A stretch of DNA of 64,000 nucleotides, from positions 95,824-159,823 of the IMG/VR virus record IMGVR_UViG_3300028800_000061, one strand, 5' to 3'. Each line of letters starts with the position of its first letter. The first letter of the stretch is position 1. The DNA comes from a virus. Shown here piece after piece: positions 8,682 to 17,189 of this stretch. The position numbers were made by a program, and so were the translations under genes. The notes beneath the pieces were generated by a model. That model made no database searches. It was not told the origin of the DNA and saw only the letters and a list, made by a program, of their open reading frames with translations.

Positions 8682-9221
8682 TCAGAGCGGGCGGGACCGC
8701 GGCCGGCCCGGCTTACGCGCTGGCGCAGCCACAGCAGGCGCTGTTCCGGCCGGCTTGTCCTCTGCCACAGGCGTCTCGGACGGCCCGGACAAGGCCTTGA
8801 GCAGTTCGGCGCGCTCGCTGGCTGGCAGTGCTGCCAGTTGCGCCGCAATAGTGGATGCGGACAGCACAGGCGCCTCCACTTGCTTCGGGGCCTGAACCAT
8901 CTCGGCGAGCTTCGTGGAGAAGGTCCGCATGGCGGCCTTCTGCATCAGCTGGCCCTCCCGCTCAGCGATCTCCACTTCGGAATGCTCATCGGGAGTGAGC
9001 GGAACACCGGCCGGGGTGGCAGCCCATCCGTACGCGCCGCCGATCAGGATCGGCACGCAGGCTGGGCACCGGACCACAGGGTGCCCGGTGTCGTCGATGG
9101 ACACGGTGTGGCTGTCACCGCACCCACCGCGGTCTGGTGGCACGTTGACGGTGCCCGGGCCGACCCGCCCGTCCGGTGTGGGCGCCAGGTCGGACATCCC
9201 GTACGCGATGGTGCTGGTCAT
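8682..9221 (-). CDS. Hypothetical protein with CxxC motif and coiled coil
   Basis: The 179-aa product begins MTSTIAYGMSDLAPTPDG at an ATG overlapping the upstream stop (ATGA). It carries RCPAC and a Cys/His pair (GGCGDSHTV) in the first third. A helical segment follows (EREGQLMQKAAMRTFSTKLAEMV), then a basic Pro-rich tail (ARKPGRPRSRPL) that could bind nucleic acid. The function is unknown. Confidence 0.65.
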   Translation of the reverse strand: MTSTIAYGMSDLAPTPDGRVGPGTVNVPPDRGGCGDSHTVSIDDTGHPVVRCPACVPILIGGAYGWAATPAGVPLTPDEHSEVEIAEREGQLMQKAAMRTFSTKLAEMVQAPKQVEAPVLSASTIAAQLAALPASERAELLKALSGPSETPVAEDKPAGTAPAVAAPARKPGRPRSRPL

Positions 9222-9499
9222 GTGTTCTCCTCGGTTGTTTCCGCCCCGCAGCGGGGGCACAGGAATGACCAGGCGTTCCATGTGCGCTTGCAGGGGATGC
9301 AGCGGCGGCCGCGCCTGGTGCCGAAAGCGAATTGGGGCCCGCCGCGCATCACGCCGGACTGGCCGTACCAGGACCGGTTGATGTACCGGGCGTCTTTCTC
9401 AGACACCTCGACTTGGCCGCCGGACCGGTCGGCGTCGTACTTGATGCCGTTGGCCATGTCGAGGCCTTTGCATCCGGTGGGCAGTTGCACAGTGGGCAC
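9218..9499 (-). CDS. Hypothetical zinc-binding protein
   Basis: The 93-aa product has a C-terminal CIPCKRTWNAWSFLCPRCG zinc-ribbon and a central RYINRSWYGQSGVM segment. It is the first of a chain of overlapping small genes (9499 to 8142) between the capsid and the connector. The function is unknown. Confidence 0.7.
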   Translation of the reverse strand: MPTVQLPTGCKGLDMANGIKYDADRSGGQVEVSEKDARYINRSWYGQSGVMRGGPQFAFGTRRGRRCIPCKRTWNAWSFLCPRCGAETTEENT

Positions 9500-9502
9500 A
9501 GG

Positions 9503-9781
9503 TCACGCACCTGTCTGCAGCACGGATACGGCTGCGGTGCTGGATGCGGCGATCGCGTAAATCTGATCGCCGGAGAACAGGTAGCCGGAGAATGTGCCGT
9601 TTGCGGCAACGGCGGCACCGTTGGATGCGGTGACTCCGGGTCCGCCCAGGTACACGACGATCGACCCGGAGCCGTTGGCGAAGTAGAACCAGCCCACAGG
9701 CCCGGGGGTCTGTGAGACCGGCGCCGCCGCTACCAGCACCGCGGTGCTGGCTCCGGCTGTGTACTGGGCGGACCCGGCCAT
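9503..9781 (-). CDS. Small beta-rich virion protein (possible decoration protein)
   Basis: The 92-aa product is Ala/Ser/Gly/Thr-rich with alternating hydrophobics (GWFYFANGSGSIVVYLGG, GYLFSGDQIYAIAASS). It lies just behind the capsid gene with a similar neighbour, the usual place for head decoration proteins. This is inference from composition and position. Confidence 0.55.
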   Translation of the reverse strand: MAGSAQYTAGASTAVLVAAAPVSQTPGPVGWFYFANGSGSIVVYLGGPGVTASNGAAVAANGTFSGYLFSGDQIYAIAASSTAAVSVLQTGA

Positions 9782-9782
9782 G

Positions 9783-10253
9783 TCAGCCGACCAGCCGGGC
9801 GACGACCGCTGCCGCGTACACCGATGAGGCGGTGGCGTTGGCGATCGCGGTGATGTTCACCGTGTCCGTGGCGGACAGGTTGAGGATGACCGGCCCGAAC
9901 TTCACATCACCGCTCGCGCCTGTTGTGGAGATCAGGCCAAACGGGATGGGGCTCAACCTGGCGGTGCTGGTCTGGTTGAGTGCCGTGTTGTGCGAGTCGG
10001 CAGCGACTGTTGTCGTGCCCGATATGGCGACGCTGCCGGTGATCTCCCACAGTCCGGCTGTGCCAGGTGTGCAGGTGGCCACGACGGTCGCCGCAGTGGG
10101 CGCCGTCTGCTTACCTGCACCCTGAACGGTGAGCTGGCCATCTTTGTAGAACGTGACACCCTGGACGACAACACCGGGTGATGGCTGGATATAAGCCCCG
10201 CCGCCGAGTGTCTGCTCGCCCGCTGGGGTTGGGTTAGCGGTGAGGTTAGTCAC
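9783..10253 (-). CDS. Beta-rich virion protein (possible head decoration or fibre protein)
   Basis: The 156-aa product (MTNLTANPTPAGEQTLGGG) is rich in Thr/Ala/Gly/Val and reads as a jelly-roll-like beta protein. It ends 1 nt before the next similar gene starts. It could be a decoration protein; no specific motif is visible. Confidence 0.55.
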   Translation of the reverse strand: MTNLTANPTPAGEQTLGGGAYIQPSPGVVVQGVTFYKDGQLTVQGAGKQTAPTAATVVATCTPGTAGLWEITGSVAISGTTTVAADSHNTALNQTSTARLSPIPFGLISTTGASGDVKFGPVILNLSATDTVNITAIANATASSVYAAAVVARLVG

Positions 10254-10295
10254 ATGCTCCTTAACCGGTAACTGATTGCTTTACGAACGGCGCGC

Positions 10296-10332
10296 GTGCG
10301 CCCGGCCAGGTGGTGAATCTGGCCGGGCGCAC
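10296..10332 (-). terminator. Terminator hairpin after the major capsid gene
   Basis: A perfect 14-bp GC-rich stem (GTGCGCCCGGCCAG / CTGGCCGGGCGCAC) lies just past the capsid stop. It probably attenuates transcription into the downstream small genes. Confidence 0.7.
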
Positions 10333-10341
10333 GCAGCTTTG

Positions 10342-12482
10342 TCAGGACCAGGTACCGGTCGCGCCGGAACGGTCAGACTTCTGAATTCCCTGCAGAAGAC
10401 CGCAGTAGAACGGGGCGTTCACGACGAGGCTTCCGAACAGGAACATGCTGTAACGGAACGAGGCGTCGATCACCGGCCACGAAATGCTCAGGTAATCCTG
10501 CACCGCGACGAATTCGACCACGTTGGAAACGTTGCTCCACGCGAAAGGCATCGTGTAAGACATCAGCATCGCTGTGCCTTGTGTCAGCCACGGGTGGACG
10601 ACGACTTTCAGCGGGTTGCGGGTGATCGGGTTCTGGAACTCCGAGACGGCAGCACCCAGCCGAACTCCCGGCACCTCAGCCTGCTCAACGAACAGGCGGT
10701 AAGCGCCGTTAGCGGAGCTTGAGTTGATGATGTCGTTCGACAACCGCATCACATCGCCACCTTCGGCGATGATCTCAGCCGGGTCGGCCCTGTAAGCCCC
10801 GTAGGTGTTGCCCGTTCCGTCCCACAACTGCTGCAGGGCGTTGTTCAGCACCGAGGTTTTCAGAGTGTCACCGATGGTGTTCGAGAAGTAGCCGGCTTGC
10901 CAGTTCGACGGGTAAATCGCACCACCAGTGGTTGCGGAGTGCCCCGACAGAACAGACAGCAGGCCCTCTTGGTCGTTGCTTGACGACGTTCCCGAGTCCA
11001 CCGTCGGCGCAACCGTTCCCGACACGGGCAGAGCGCCTTGCAGGGTGTAGTACTGGCCACCGACCTGCGTGACATCCAGGTAGTACGTTCCCGCGCTGGC
11101 CCCCGTGGTGACGTACAGGTTGTACCACTGGGCGCCCGCGACAGGGCTGATCTGGACATCCACAACCTGACCGGATGACCATGCGACTGACCCGCCCGTG
11201 CTGGCCGCGGTCTCACCGAAGTAGGTGTTAGCCGTGACCTTCACGAACACGTTTGTCGTCACACCGGTCAGCGGGCTCTCACCGGAGTTCGCGGAACGCG
11301 CGGTGAGCGTCGGAGTTCCCGGAGTGGAAACAGCGATCGAAGTAGCCCCAATATGCGCGGCCTCTTCGTTCAACATGAATTCCTGCAACAGCAGGAGGTT
11401 GGCGAGCGCGGAAATGTCTTCGAAGCCTTGACCTGAGAACTGTGCGCATTGATTGTTACTCGCCGTAAATGGCGGGACCGGTCATTTCTGCCGGTCTCTC
11501 ACGGTTTACCATCCCGTGAGATCGGACTGTCTCATAACCTGCGGCCGGTACCCCGTAATGCCCCGGGGTGTCGTCCATTGCACAGGTTCCGCACATACAG
11601 TCTCTACACGCCGGCGGGCATCGCCAGCGCTCGGGATTCCCCGTAGGTGGTGGGGTTCCCCGAACAGTGCAGTTTGCTCCGGCACCTCACGGCGCCGGGG
11701 GCCCGCTAGTTGAGCCAGGACAGGTTCTCAGACAGACCCCAGAACCGGTAAGGGATCTTGAGGTCAACTGCGTCCTGTGTGCCAGTGCCTGGCAGGTTGA
11801 GTGGCCAGTTGACACTGCCACTGTTACCGGAAATCGACCCCGATCCCTGAACAAGCTCGGGGATGGCCAGACGGACGAACTTGCCACCAGACGGGCCGGT
11901 TTGTGAACCGGAAACACCGGTGATGACTTTCCGCTGCCTTGCAACACCCTGGCCAGGTGTCCTGGCCAGCTTGTTGCGGATCGGCGAATACACCGGGTAG
12001 ATGAGAGAGCTCGGTGCAACCAAGTCGAAGGGCACGAAGCCGGACGACAACGGCGACGTGAGCGTAATGCTCTTGCCGAGCGCGTCGGAAAGCTGGGTGT
12101 TCAGCTGGCCGACGAGCTGCTGCACTGCCTGGTTTTGCGGGCTGGCGGCCATGAATGCGCCGAACTGGCCAGCAAATTCCGGGCTGAGGCCCTTAATGAC
12201 CTCGGCTGGGCTTTCGATGCCCTTTTTGATCGCTGAGCGGAACGACAGTTCCGCTTTCATGCTCCGGCGGAAGATCTGGTCGTCATCGTCCAGTGGACGG
12301 TTACCACCAGGGCGGCAATAGCCGACACCCTTGACAAGGGTCGGCATCTTGTCACTCAGCATCAGGTCCGGTGAGTGGTAATTCTTTGCGTCAGCGTCGG
12401 CGTACCACGACGGGTTCGCGTCCGCGCGCTCCAGCGCAGCCTGGCCGGCTGTGCCGTAGGGAAGAACGTCAGTGCTTGTCAC
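10342..12482 (-). CDS. Major capsid protein, gene split by a group I intron
   Basis: Exon 1 is 12482-11713 and exon 2 is 11446-10342. Spliced, they give an uninterrupted 624-aa product whose junction reads SENLSW-L-AQFSGQGFED. Unspliced, translation stops at a TAG five bases into the intron. Exon 1 begins MTSTDVLPYGTAG (GTG, with AGGAGG 3 nt upstream in a hairpin loop). Exon 2 carries an Ig-like insertion (Thr/Ser/Gly-rich, residues about 290-400 of the spliced form), then an HK97-like end (NPLKVVVHPWLTQG, MFLFGSLVVNAPFYCG). The position between the protease and the connectors fits the main shell protein. Confidence 0.85.
11447..11712 (-). ncRNA. Group I self-splicing intron in the major capsid gene
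   Basis: This 266-nt element has no reading frame. Exon 1 ends in GGCT, whose last U can pair with the G of an internal guide GGCC about 9 nt inside the intron (P1). A P7-like pair is visible as AGACTGT and ACAGTCC. Two perfect 3' hairpins (CTCACGG..CCGTGAG; GACCGG..CCGGTC) look like P9 elements. The intron ends in a G before CGCACAG. Exact junctions were chosen because they restore the capsid frame and satisfy the U.G and terminal G rules of the family. No homing nuclease is encoded inside. Confidence 0.8.
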
Positions 12483-12515
12483 ACGCCTCCTGTGCGTGTC
12501 GTTACTACTTTTTGC

Positions 12516-15425
12516 TCAGTTAGGAGGGACTGATGCCGCTCCCAGCTTGTCGAGGACCGAGAGGGCCCTTTCCCGGGTTCCCGGGTCAGATGATTTGGCG
12601 CGGTCCTCGATGTAGGCGCGGTAAGACAGTTCCTCGATAGATGCGCGTGTGCGGGCTTTCTCGGCGGCTTCTTCCACCAGGTTGCGGCGTTCCACGGGAA
12701 CGGCCGGCGTGGTGGCTTGCCGGGCCAGTGCGCCCCTGACGGGGGCCATCGCTGGGTCGGGCTTAGAGCCGAGCTCGTCGACCTGCTTGCGCAGTTCAGT
12801 GATCTGGGTGTCGTAACGCTCGGCGAGCGGCGCGATCTGCTCGGCGAGAAGTGATTTCAGCACGTCCGCTGTCAGCCCTGGTGCCGCAGCCGGCTGGGTG
12901 ACCGTTTCGGGTGCGGTGTGCGGGTTGCGGCGCTCGTACTTGGCAATGGCCTTCTTGAACGCCTTGGCCAGCTGCTCCTCAGTCAGCCCATCTGGGGCTT
13001 TCCCGACAGTGCTGATTCCTCCCTGCGCGGGTGGAGTGTGCGGTGTCGGGACATTCCTGGCACCAAGATCTGGTGGCAGGACACTCTTCGATGTGGCCAT
13101 CGGGCACAGGTCAGGGAACGTCGCCGCGATGTGGTCGTGCATGCTCTGCAGCGCCACCCTGGCCTGCTCACGGGAACTGTTGGAGTAGTAGGTGCGCGCC
13201 GCGCTCGGGCTCCCCGGTGCGACCCGGTTGTTGTCACCAGTGTTGGCCGGGCTTTCAGCTTCGTGCCCGGCCGTGATCAGCGGCCGGTCGAACTGCTCCG
13301 GCTCCGGAGTGTGGTGGGATGGCGGGATGTTCGGTGAGCCACGATCTGTGGCGTCCTCCGACGCAGTGGGCCCGGACAGGTACGGCCGTTGGAACTGGCC
13401 TGGCTTCACGCCATCACCCGGCTTGATGTGCTCAGTCGGGTACATGTCCTGGAAGGCCTTGTGCAGCAGCGCGCGGCCGTCCTCGACGGCGGCCGGGTGC
13501 ATGCTTTTCACCGCTTGCGCGGCACCCACCAGGGCGGTCAGGCGGCCCGCTTCGGTGGTCTTGCCCGCGGCCGCGGCCGCGGCCGCCAGCTCACCAAACC
13601 ACGACTCGTCGATGCCAGCGCCGATCGCTTTCAACGACGGGTAGCTGTCCATGACGGCCTGCGTGTCGAAGGCCGCGCAGGCCATGTCGTGCATCCGGCC
13701 GACCGTGTACGGCGCATCAGTTTTGACTGAGGACGGCACCTTGTCCGGTGTCCGGTCCGGGTCGGTTGGCAGGCCAGCATCCGGCTCGAACTGCTCGACG
13801 GTGGATGTGCCATCCGGCTCGCGGTGCTCACCGACTGGCTTGGTGTCACCTGGCAACGGCCGGCGTGCGGCTTTCTCCGTGCCCGCCTGGGCGAGGATCT
13901 CGTCGGCGGCAGCCTGGGAGATCATGCCCATCTCAACGGACTTGGCCAGGGTTGCGGTGAGCGCTTCCACTGCGGCACGCTTCGCTGCTTTGCCCATGCC
14001 GGGGAGCTTCTTGCCGCATCCGCCGCAGAACTTGGCATCGGTGTCGGCGTGGTAGTTCTTGCCGCATCCCTTGCAGGTGCGCCCGCCGGTCTTCGCTGTG
14101 TCCGCCTCGACCGGGGTGGTGCCGGTGTCCGCGGTGTCCTTCGCTGCGGCCTTGCCGGAGCCTTTGCAATCCGGGCAGTCCATCTTGCCGCCACGGATCT
14201 TCCCGTCACCCTTGCAGGTGCCGCATTTCATCCCGGAAGCATCAGGGTCACCGTCGCTAGATGGCGCCCCATTCGCTTTCACCAGGTCGAGATCGCTGTC
14301 GATCTCGCCGGCTCCGCTGGCCTTCCACGTGTCGGGGATCTTGTCTTCCATCCCGAGCGCAGATGCGCGGCGTTTGATGTGCGAGCGGGCCGCAGCCGGG
14401 TCCTTGGCGTTGCCGGCCAGGTGAATGGCGTTATCCAGGTCCTCCCCGTTCTTGATCGGGAACGATCCGTCGGGCATCGCTGCACCCGTGTCCGCTGCGG
14501 CGTCACGCTGCGACTGAGTGAAGTCGCGCTTCGCCAGCCACCGCTCGGCGCCGTCGCGGTCACCGCCGAGACCTTCGGCGTTGCCCTCGGCGTGCCAGCG
14601 CATCCAGTCGGCGCGCTTGGCCAGGTACTCGGTACCGCCGGCGATGCCCTTGACTGATGGCTCCCGCGAGAGCCACTGGCGGCGGGCGGCCTTATATGCG
14701 GTGCGGGTTGGCTCATCGGCTTTGGCGACGGCATCAGCGTCGTCATCGTCCGGGTCGTCAGTGCTGGCGTCCTCGCCGGCGGCGGGCAGGTTTGGTGGCG
14801 GCTCCTCTGCGTCCTCACCGCCGTCCGGGTTCTGCCCTTGATCGGCGGGAACAGGGCCGGCTTTGGTCAGCAGGTCCTCCGTGTCGGCCGACTCGTACTC
14901 ACCGAACATTTCCCCGACCAGCTCCATGGATCCGCCGTCGGCCGACTTGGCCAGGACCAGCCCGCAGTTTTTGTTAGCGGGCCTGTCAACAAGTGACAGC
15001 TCAGCCAGTTCGCCGCCGTTGATGATCCCACCGCGGGCTTTCCCGCTCGGATCACGGGAAATGACCGGCCGGGCGACACCGATGCTGTACGCGGTGAGGA
15101 CACCTTTTTCCACCAGCCGCTTTGCGACCGGCTCGACTACGAGCGATTTGACGTAATGCCCGCCGTCGCCGTCCCGGTCGATTTCGATGGACAGCGCCTT
15201 GCCGGCGGGGTCGCGGCGGGACTGGTGCTGAACCCTGACGTTGCCGCCAGTGTCCCGCCACTCCTGCAGCGCTTTCGCCGACCAGACCGGGTCGACGATC
15301 TGCTCGTCAGTGTCAACGCTGCCGTCCGTGGCCTTGCCGTACACGACAAGGTCCCCGTCAGCGTCCTTCACGAATTTGACAATTGGGAAGCTGACATAGG
15401 TCAGTTCGGAAACGGCTGTTGCCAC
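12516..15425 (-). CDS. Prohead protease fused to zinc-finger linker and scaffold-like domain
   Basis: This 969-aa product precedes the capsid gene. Residues 1-165 match the prohead protease pattern: a substrate-like start (VVYGKATDGSVDTDEQIVD), then GVLTAYSIGVARPVI and GELAELSLVDRPANKN. Residues about 240-370 carry a FPIKNGEDLDNAIHLAG / HIKRRASALGMEDKIPDTW block known from other phage capsid-maturation proteins. Residues about 395-480 hold two DnaJ-like or zinc-ribbon modules (CGTCKGDG, CPDCKGSG; CKGCGKNY, CGGCGKK). The C-terminal third is Ala/Pro/Glu-rich with a coiled coil (YDTQITELRKQVDELG), as in scaffolds. A protease-scaffold fusion assembles and then matures the procapsid. Confidence 0.85.
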   Translation of the reverse strand: MATAVSELTYVSFPIVKFVKDADGDLVVYGKATDGSVDTDEQIVDPVWSAKALQEWRDTGGNVRVQHQSRRDPAGKALSIEIDRDGDGGHYVKSLVVEPVAKRLVEKGVLTAYSIGVARPVISRDPSGKARGGIINGGELAELSLVDRPANKNCGLVLAKSADGGSMELVGEMFGEYESADTEDLLTKAGPVPADQGQNPDGGEDAEEPPPNLPAAGEDASTDDPDDDDADAVAKADEPTRTAYKAARRQWLSREPSVKGIAGGTEYLAKRADWMRWHAEGNAEGLGGDRDGAERWLAKRDFTQSQRDAAADTGAAMPDGSFPIKNGEDLDNAIHLAGNAKDPAAARSHIKRRASALGMEDKIPDTWKASGAGEIDSDLDLVKANGAPSSDGDPDASGMKCGTCKGDGKIRGGKMDCPDCKGSGKAAAKDTADTGTTPVEADTAKTGGRTCKGCGKNYHADTDAKFCGGCGKKLPGMGKAAKRAAVEALTATLAKSVEMGMISQAAADEILAQAGTEKAARRPLPGDTKPVGEHREPDGTSTVEQFEPDAGLPTDPDRTPDKVPSSVKTDAPYTVGRMHDMACAAFDTQAVMDSYPSLKAIGAGIDESWFGELAAAAAAAGKTTEAGRLTALVGAAQAVKSMHPAAVEDGRALLHKAFQDMYPTEHIKPGDGVKPGQFQRPYLSGPTASEDATDRGSPNIPPSHHTPEPEQFDRPLITAGHEAESPANTGDNNRVAPGSPSAARTYYSNSSREQARVALQSMHDHIAATFPDLCPMATSKSVLPPDLGARNVPTPHTPPAQGGISTVGKAPDGLTEEQLAKAFKKAIAKYERRNPHTAPETVTQPAAAPGLTADVLKSLLAEQIAPLAERYDTQITELRKQVDELGSKPDPAMAPVRGALARQATTPAVPVERRNLVEEAAEKARTRASIEELSYRAYIEDRAKSSDPGTRERALSVLDKLGAASVPPN

Positions 15426-15468
15426 ATGCCTCCACGGCCGGGGTGCTGGATTAGTTCTGGGGTTGATG

Positions 15469-16140
15469 TCAGGCGGGCATGCAGAAGGGCCGCCCGCGGA
15501 GGACGGCCCTTCTGTCAGTTGCTGGCGGGTGGGTTAATCTCTCACCCTCGGATTGCCGCATCCGTTTATGTATGCCGTCGCGGCTGTAGCGGGTGGTGCA
15601 GGGCGGGCATGCGGGGGCGATGTTGGTGATATCGACGTTCAGGTAGTTGCCGTCGAGTTGGACGGCGAACAGTTCAGCGGTGCCGCCGATGGTCCGGCCC
15701 CACGATGCGAGCTGCCCGCACCAGTGGCACGGGTGCGGGCCCGGGCCGATCGCGTCATACAGCACTTTGCGGTGCATGTAGACGTCGCCGTTGGCGTCGG
15801 CCAGCGGGTGGGTGCGGGCTTTGACCCGGATCCGGCCGTTGAGCATGATGGCTCCGGCGCCGTTCGGGCGGCGCAGGACGATCGCAGGGTCTCCGTGTTT
15901 GCGCCAGCGGCCGTAGTGGGTGCTGCACCAGCCCAGCGATCGCGCTCGCTGGGTGCATTCCGGGAACTTGCACACAGGTGCAGGGGCTTGCCTGGGCGGA
16001 GCGATTGGGTCACCTGTGCGCCGCCACTGCTGGTAGTGCCGCCAGCAGTAGCGCATGGCAACCCAGCGTTCGGGGCATTCCGGTACGCGGCAGATCTTGT
16101 CCCCTGCTGGCAAAGTCAGAAGGCCGGGCTGGTCTGTCAC
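15469..16140 (-). CDS. HNH endonuclease with tandem Cys-rich DNA-binding motifs
   Basis: The 223-aa product starts at GTG 16140, which overlaps the upstream stop (GTGA). Two tandem motifs of about 30 residues (CRVPECPERW..CWRHYQQWRRTGDP and CKFPECTQRA..CSTHYGRWRKHGDP) look like DNA-binding modules. They are followed by an HNH core: YMHRKVLYDAIG, CHWCG, LDGNYLNVDITNIAPACPPC. Such free-standing HNH enzymes are common phage mobile genes and nick or cut specific DNA sites. It lies between the portal/MuF genes and the protease gene, so it could also act in intron homing. Confidence 0.8.
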   Translation of the reverse strand: MTDQPGLLTLPAGDKICRVPECPERWVAMRYCWRHYQQWRRTGDPIAPPRQAPAPVCKFPECTQRARSLGWCSTHYGRWRKHGDPAIVLRRPNGAGAIMLNGRIRVKARTHPLADANGDVYMHRKVLYDAIGPGPHPCHWCGQLASWGRTIGGTAELFAVQLDGNYLNVDITNIAPACPPCTTRYSRDGIHKRMRQSEGERLTHPPATDRRAVLRGRPFCMPA

Positions 16141-16517
16141 GGTCCTGTCTGATCTTCTGTAGGCACAGGTGCCTGGTCCCGGCTGGCTGCGGCGTTGAAG
16201 GTGGCGAGGGCCTGTTTGGCGGCACGGTGCTGCATGTGGTCCACTCCCCGCTCGGTGAGGCACCAGCCGGTTGTGGTTACGACATCACCGCCGGGGGTCG
16301 CTTCGGCCATGAACCAGGCCCAGGACCCAATGGCTGCTTTTCTGCGCATGGTGACGGTGGCGTTCACCCGGATCGCCTGCTCACGTGCGTGAGATTGCGC
16401 GCGGGCGCTGAAAAGGTTGCAGATGGCACGTCTGCGCCGTCTCGCGATTATCATCGCGATCATGCCAAAACCGCCCGTGAGGGCCACTATGGTAACGAAT
16501 AGCCACGCAATTGTCAC
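16137..16517 (-). CDS. Small membrane protein with one N-terminal TM segment
   Basis: The 126-aa product starts MTIAWLFVTIVALTGGFGMI (a clear membrane helix), then a basic stop-transfer (ARRRRRA) and a soluble tail. It overlaps both neighbours by 4 nt, so it belongs to a coupled chain of small genes at 17101-15469. The tail motif TTTGWCLTERGVDHMQHRAA resembles small winged-helix-like pieces, but no family is recognised. Confidence 0.65.
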   Translation of the reverse strand: MTIAWLFVTIVALTGGFGMIAMIIARRRRRAICNLFSARAQSHAREQAIRVNATVTMRRKAAIGSWAWFMAEATPGGDVVTTTGWCLTERGVDHMQHRAAKQALATFNAAASRDQAPVPTEDQTGP

Positions 16518-16657
16518 GCCTGGTAGTGTACCTTTTGTCCTCGGCGGTGCGGATCATGGAAACGGGGGCGAACCCCAGCGGGGAGTACCTCACCTGGGGA
16601 TCTGCAAATCCAGAGCCTGAGCGGGCGGTCCGCACCGCCGGGTGCCCGGCACGGCAC
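16514..16657 (-). CDS. Small hypothetical protein, 47 aa
   Basis: This frame starts at GTG 16657, 1 nt after the preceding stop, and its TGA overlaps the next start. It fills an otherwise empty gap in a tightly packed chain. The product (VPCRAPGGADRPLRLWI, ending QKVHYQA) is basic. There is no strong ribosome site, so support is mostly positional. Confidence 0.45.
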   Translation of the reverse strand: MPCRAPGGADRPLRLWICRSPGEVLPAGVRPRFHDPHRRGQKVHYQA

Positions 16658-16658
16658 G

Positions 16659-16919
16659 TCAACCAGGGCAAGGGCAGCTTTCGTCGCACATCTCGCCGAC
16701 GGCGGCCGCAAGGTACCCGGCAGCGAATCCGTGAGTAAGCCCGATTACCACCGCCGCTGCGAGCTGCACACCCATGGCGAGCAGCAACCGGACGAAGAAC
16801 GCACCATGGCCCGCTTCGAGGATGGTCAGTGCGGCCATCCCGCCGGCCATCTCAAGCTCTGAAATCTCACCGCGAGTGGCTATCTCGGCCCAACGTGCCG
16901 CCTTCATGCCGTGTTTCAT
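16659..16919 (-). CDS. Small membrane protein
   Basis: An 86-aa product with one long hydrophobic stretch (FFVRLLLAMGVQLAAAVVIGL) and a C-terminal CDESCPCPG cysteine cluster. It is coupled by 4-nt overlap to the gene before it. The function is unknown; it could be a membrane-active accessory protein. Confidence 0.6.
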   Translation of the reverse strand: MKHGMKAARWAEIATRGEISELEMAGGMAALTILEAGHGAFFVRLLLAMGVQLAAAVVIGLTHGFAAGYLAAAVGEMCDESCPCPG

Positions 16920-17101
16920 GCCGGACTGCCACCATCAGAGCGGGCGGCGCCCCACTCCAGCCGTACCAGCTCAACGTTCGGCCGGGTGATGATGTACAGC
17001 GATTCAAGCCGGCTGAACCCGGCCTCCCGTAGTGAGGTGAACCACTCATGGCAGCCGGCTGCGCTCGCCGCCATTGGGGACAGACCGGGCATGGAGTCCA
17101 T
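16916..17101 (-). CDS. Small hypothetical protein, 61 aa
   Basis: The product (MDSMPGLSPMAASAAGCHEW, then REAGFSRLESLYIITRPNVE) is soluble and mixed alpha/beta in pattern. It has an AGGAACGAGACGGA upstream site and overlaps the following membrane-protein gene by 4 nt. The function is unknown. Confidence 0.6.
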   Translation of the reverse strand: MDSMPGLSPMAASAAGCHEWFTSLREAGFSRLESLYIITRPNVELVRLEWGAARSDGGSPA

Positions 17102-17189
17102 TCCGTCTCGTTCCTCCTGATCGGTGCAGGTTCCCTCACGGGCCGTGAGCTAAGATGCGTGCGCCCTTGAACCTCGCAGTCAGGAACTC

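Noticed and set aside
12483-12515. Riboswitch in the capsid leader
   Set aside because: There is just a short hairpin holding the AGGAGG site; too small for a known riboswitch class.
16381-16689. 102-codon leftward frame over the small-gene chain
   Set aside because: It overlaps three better supported coupled genes in another frame and has no ribosome site.
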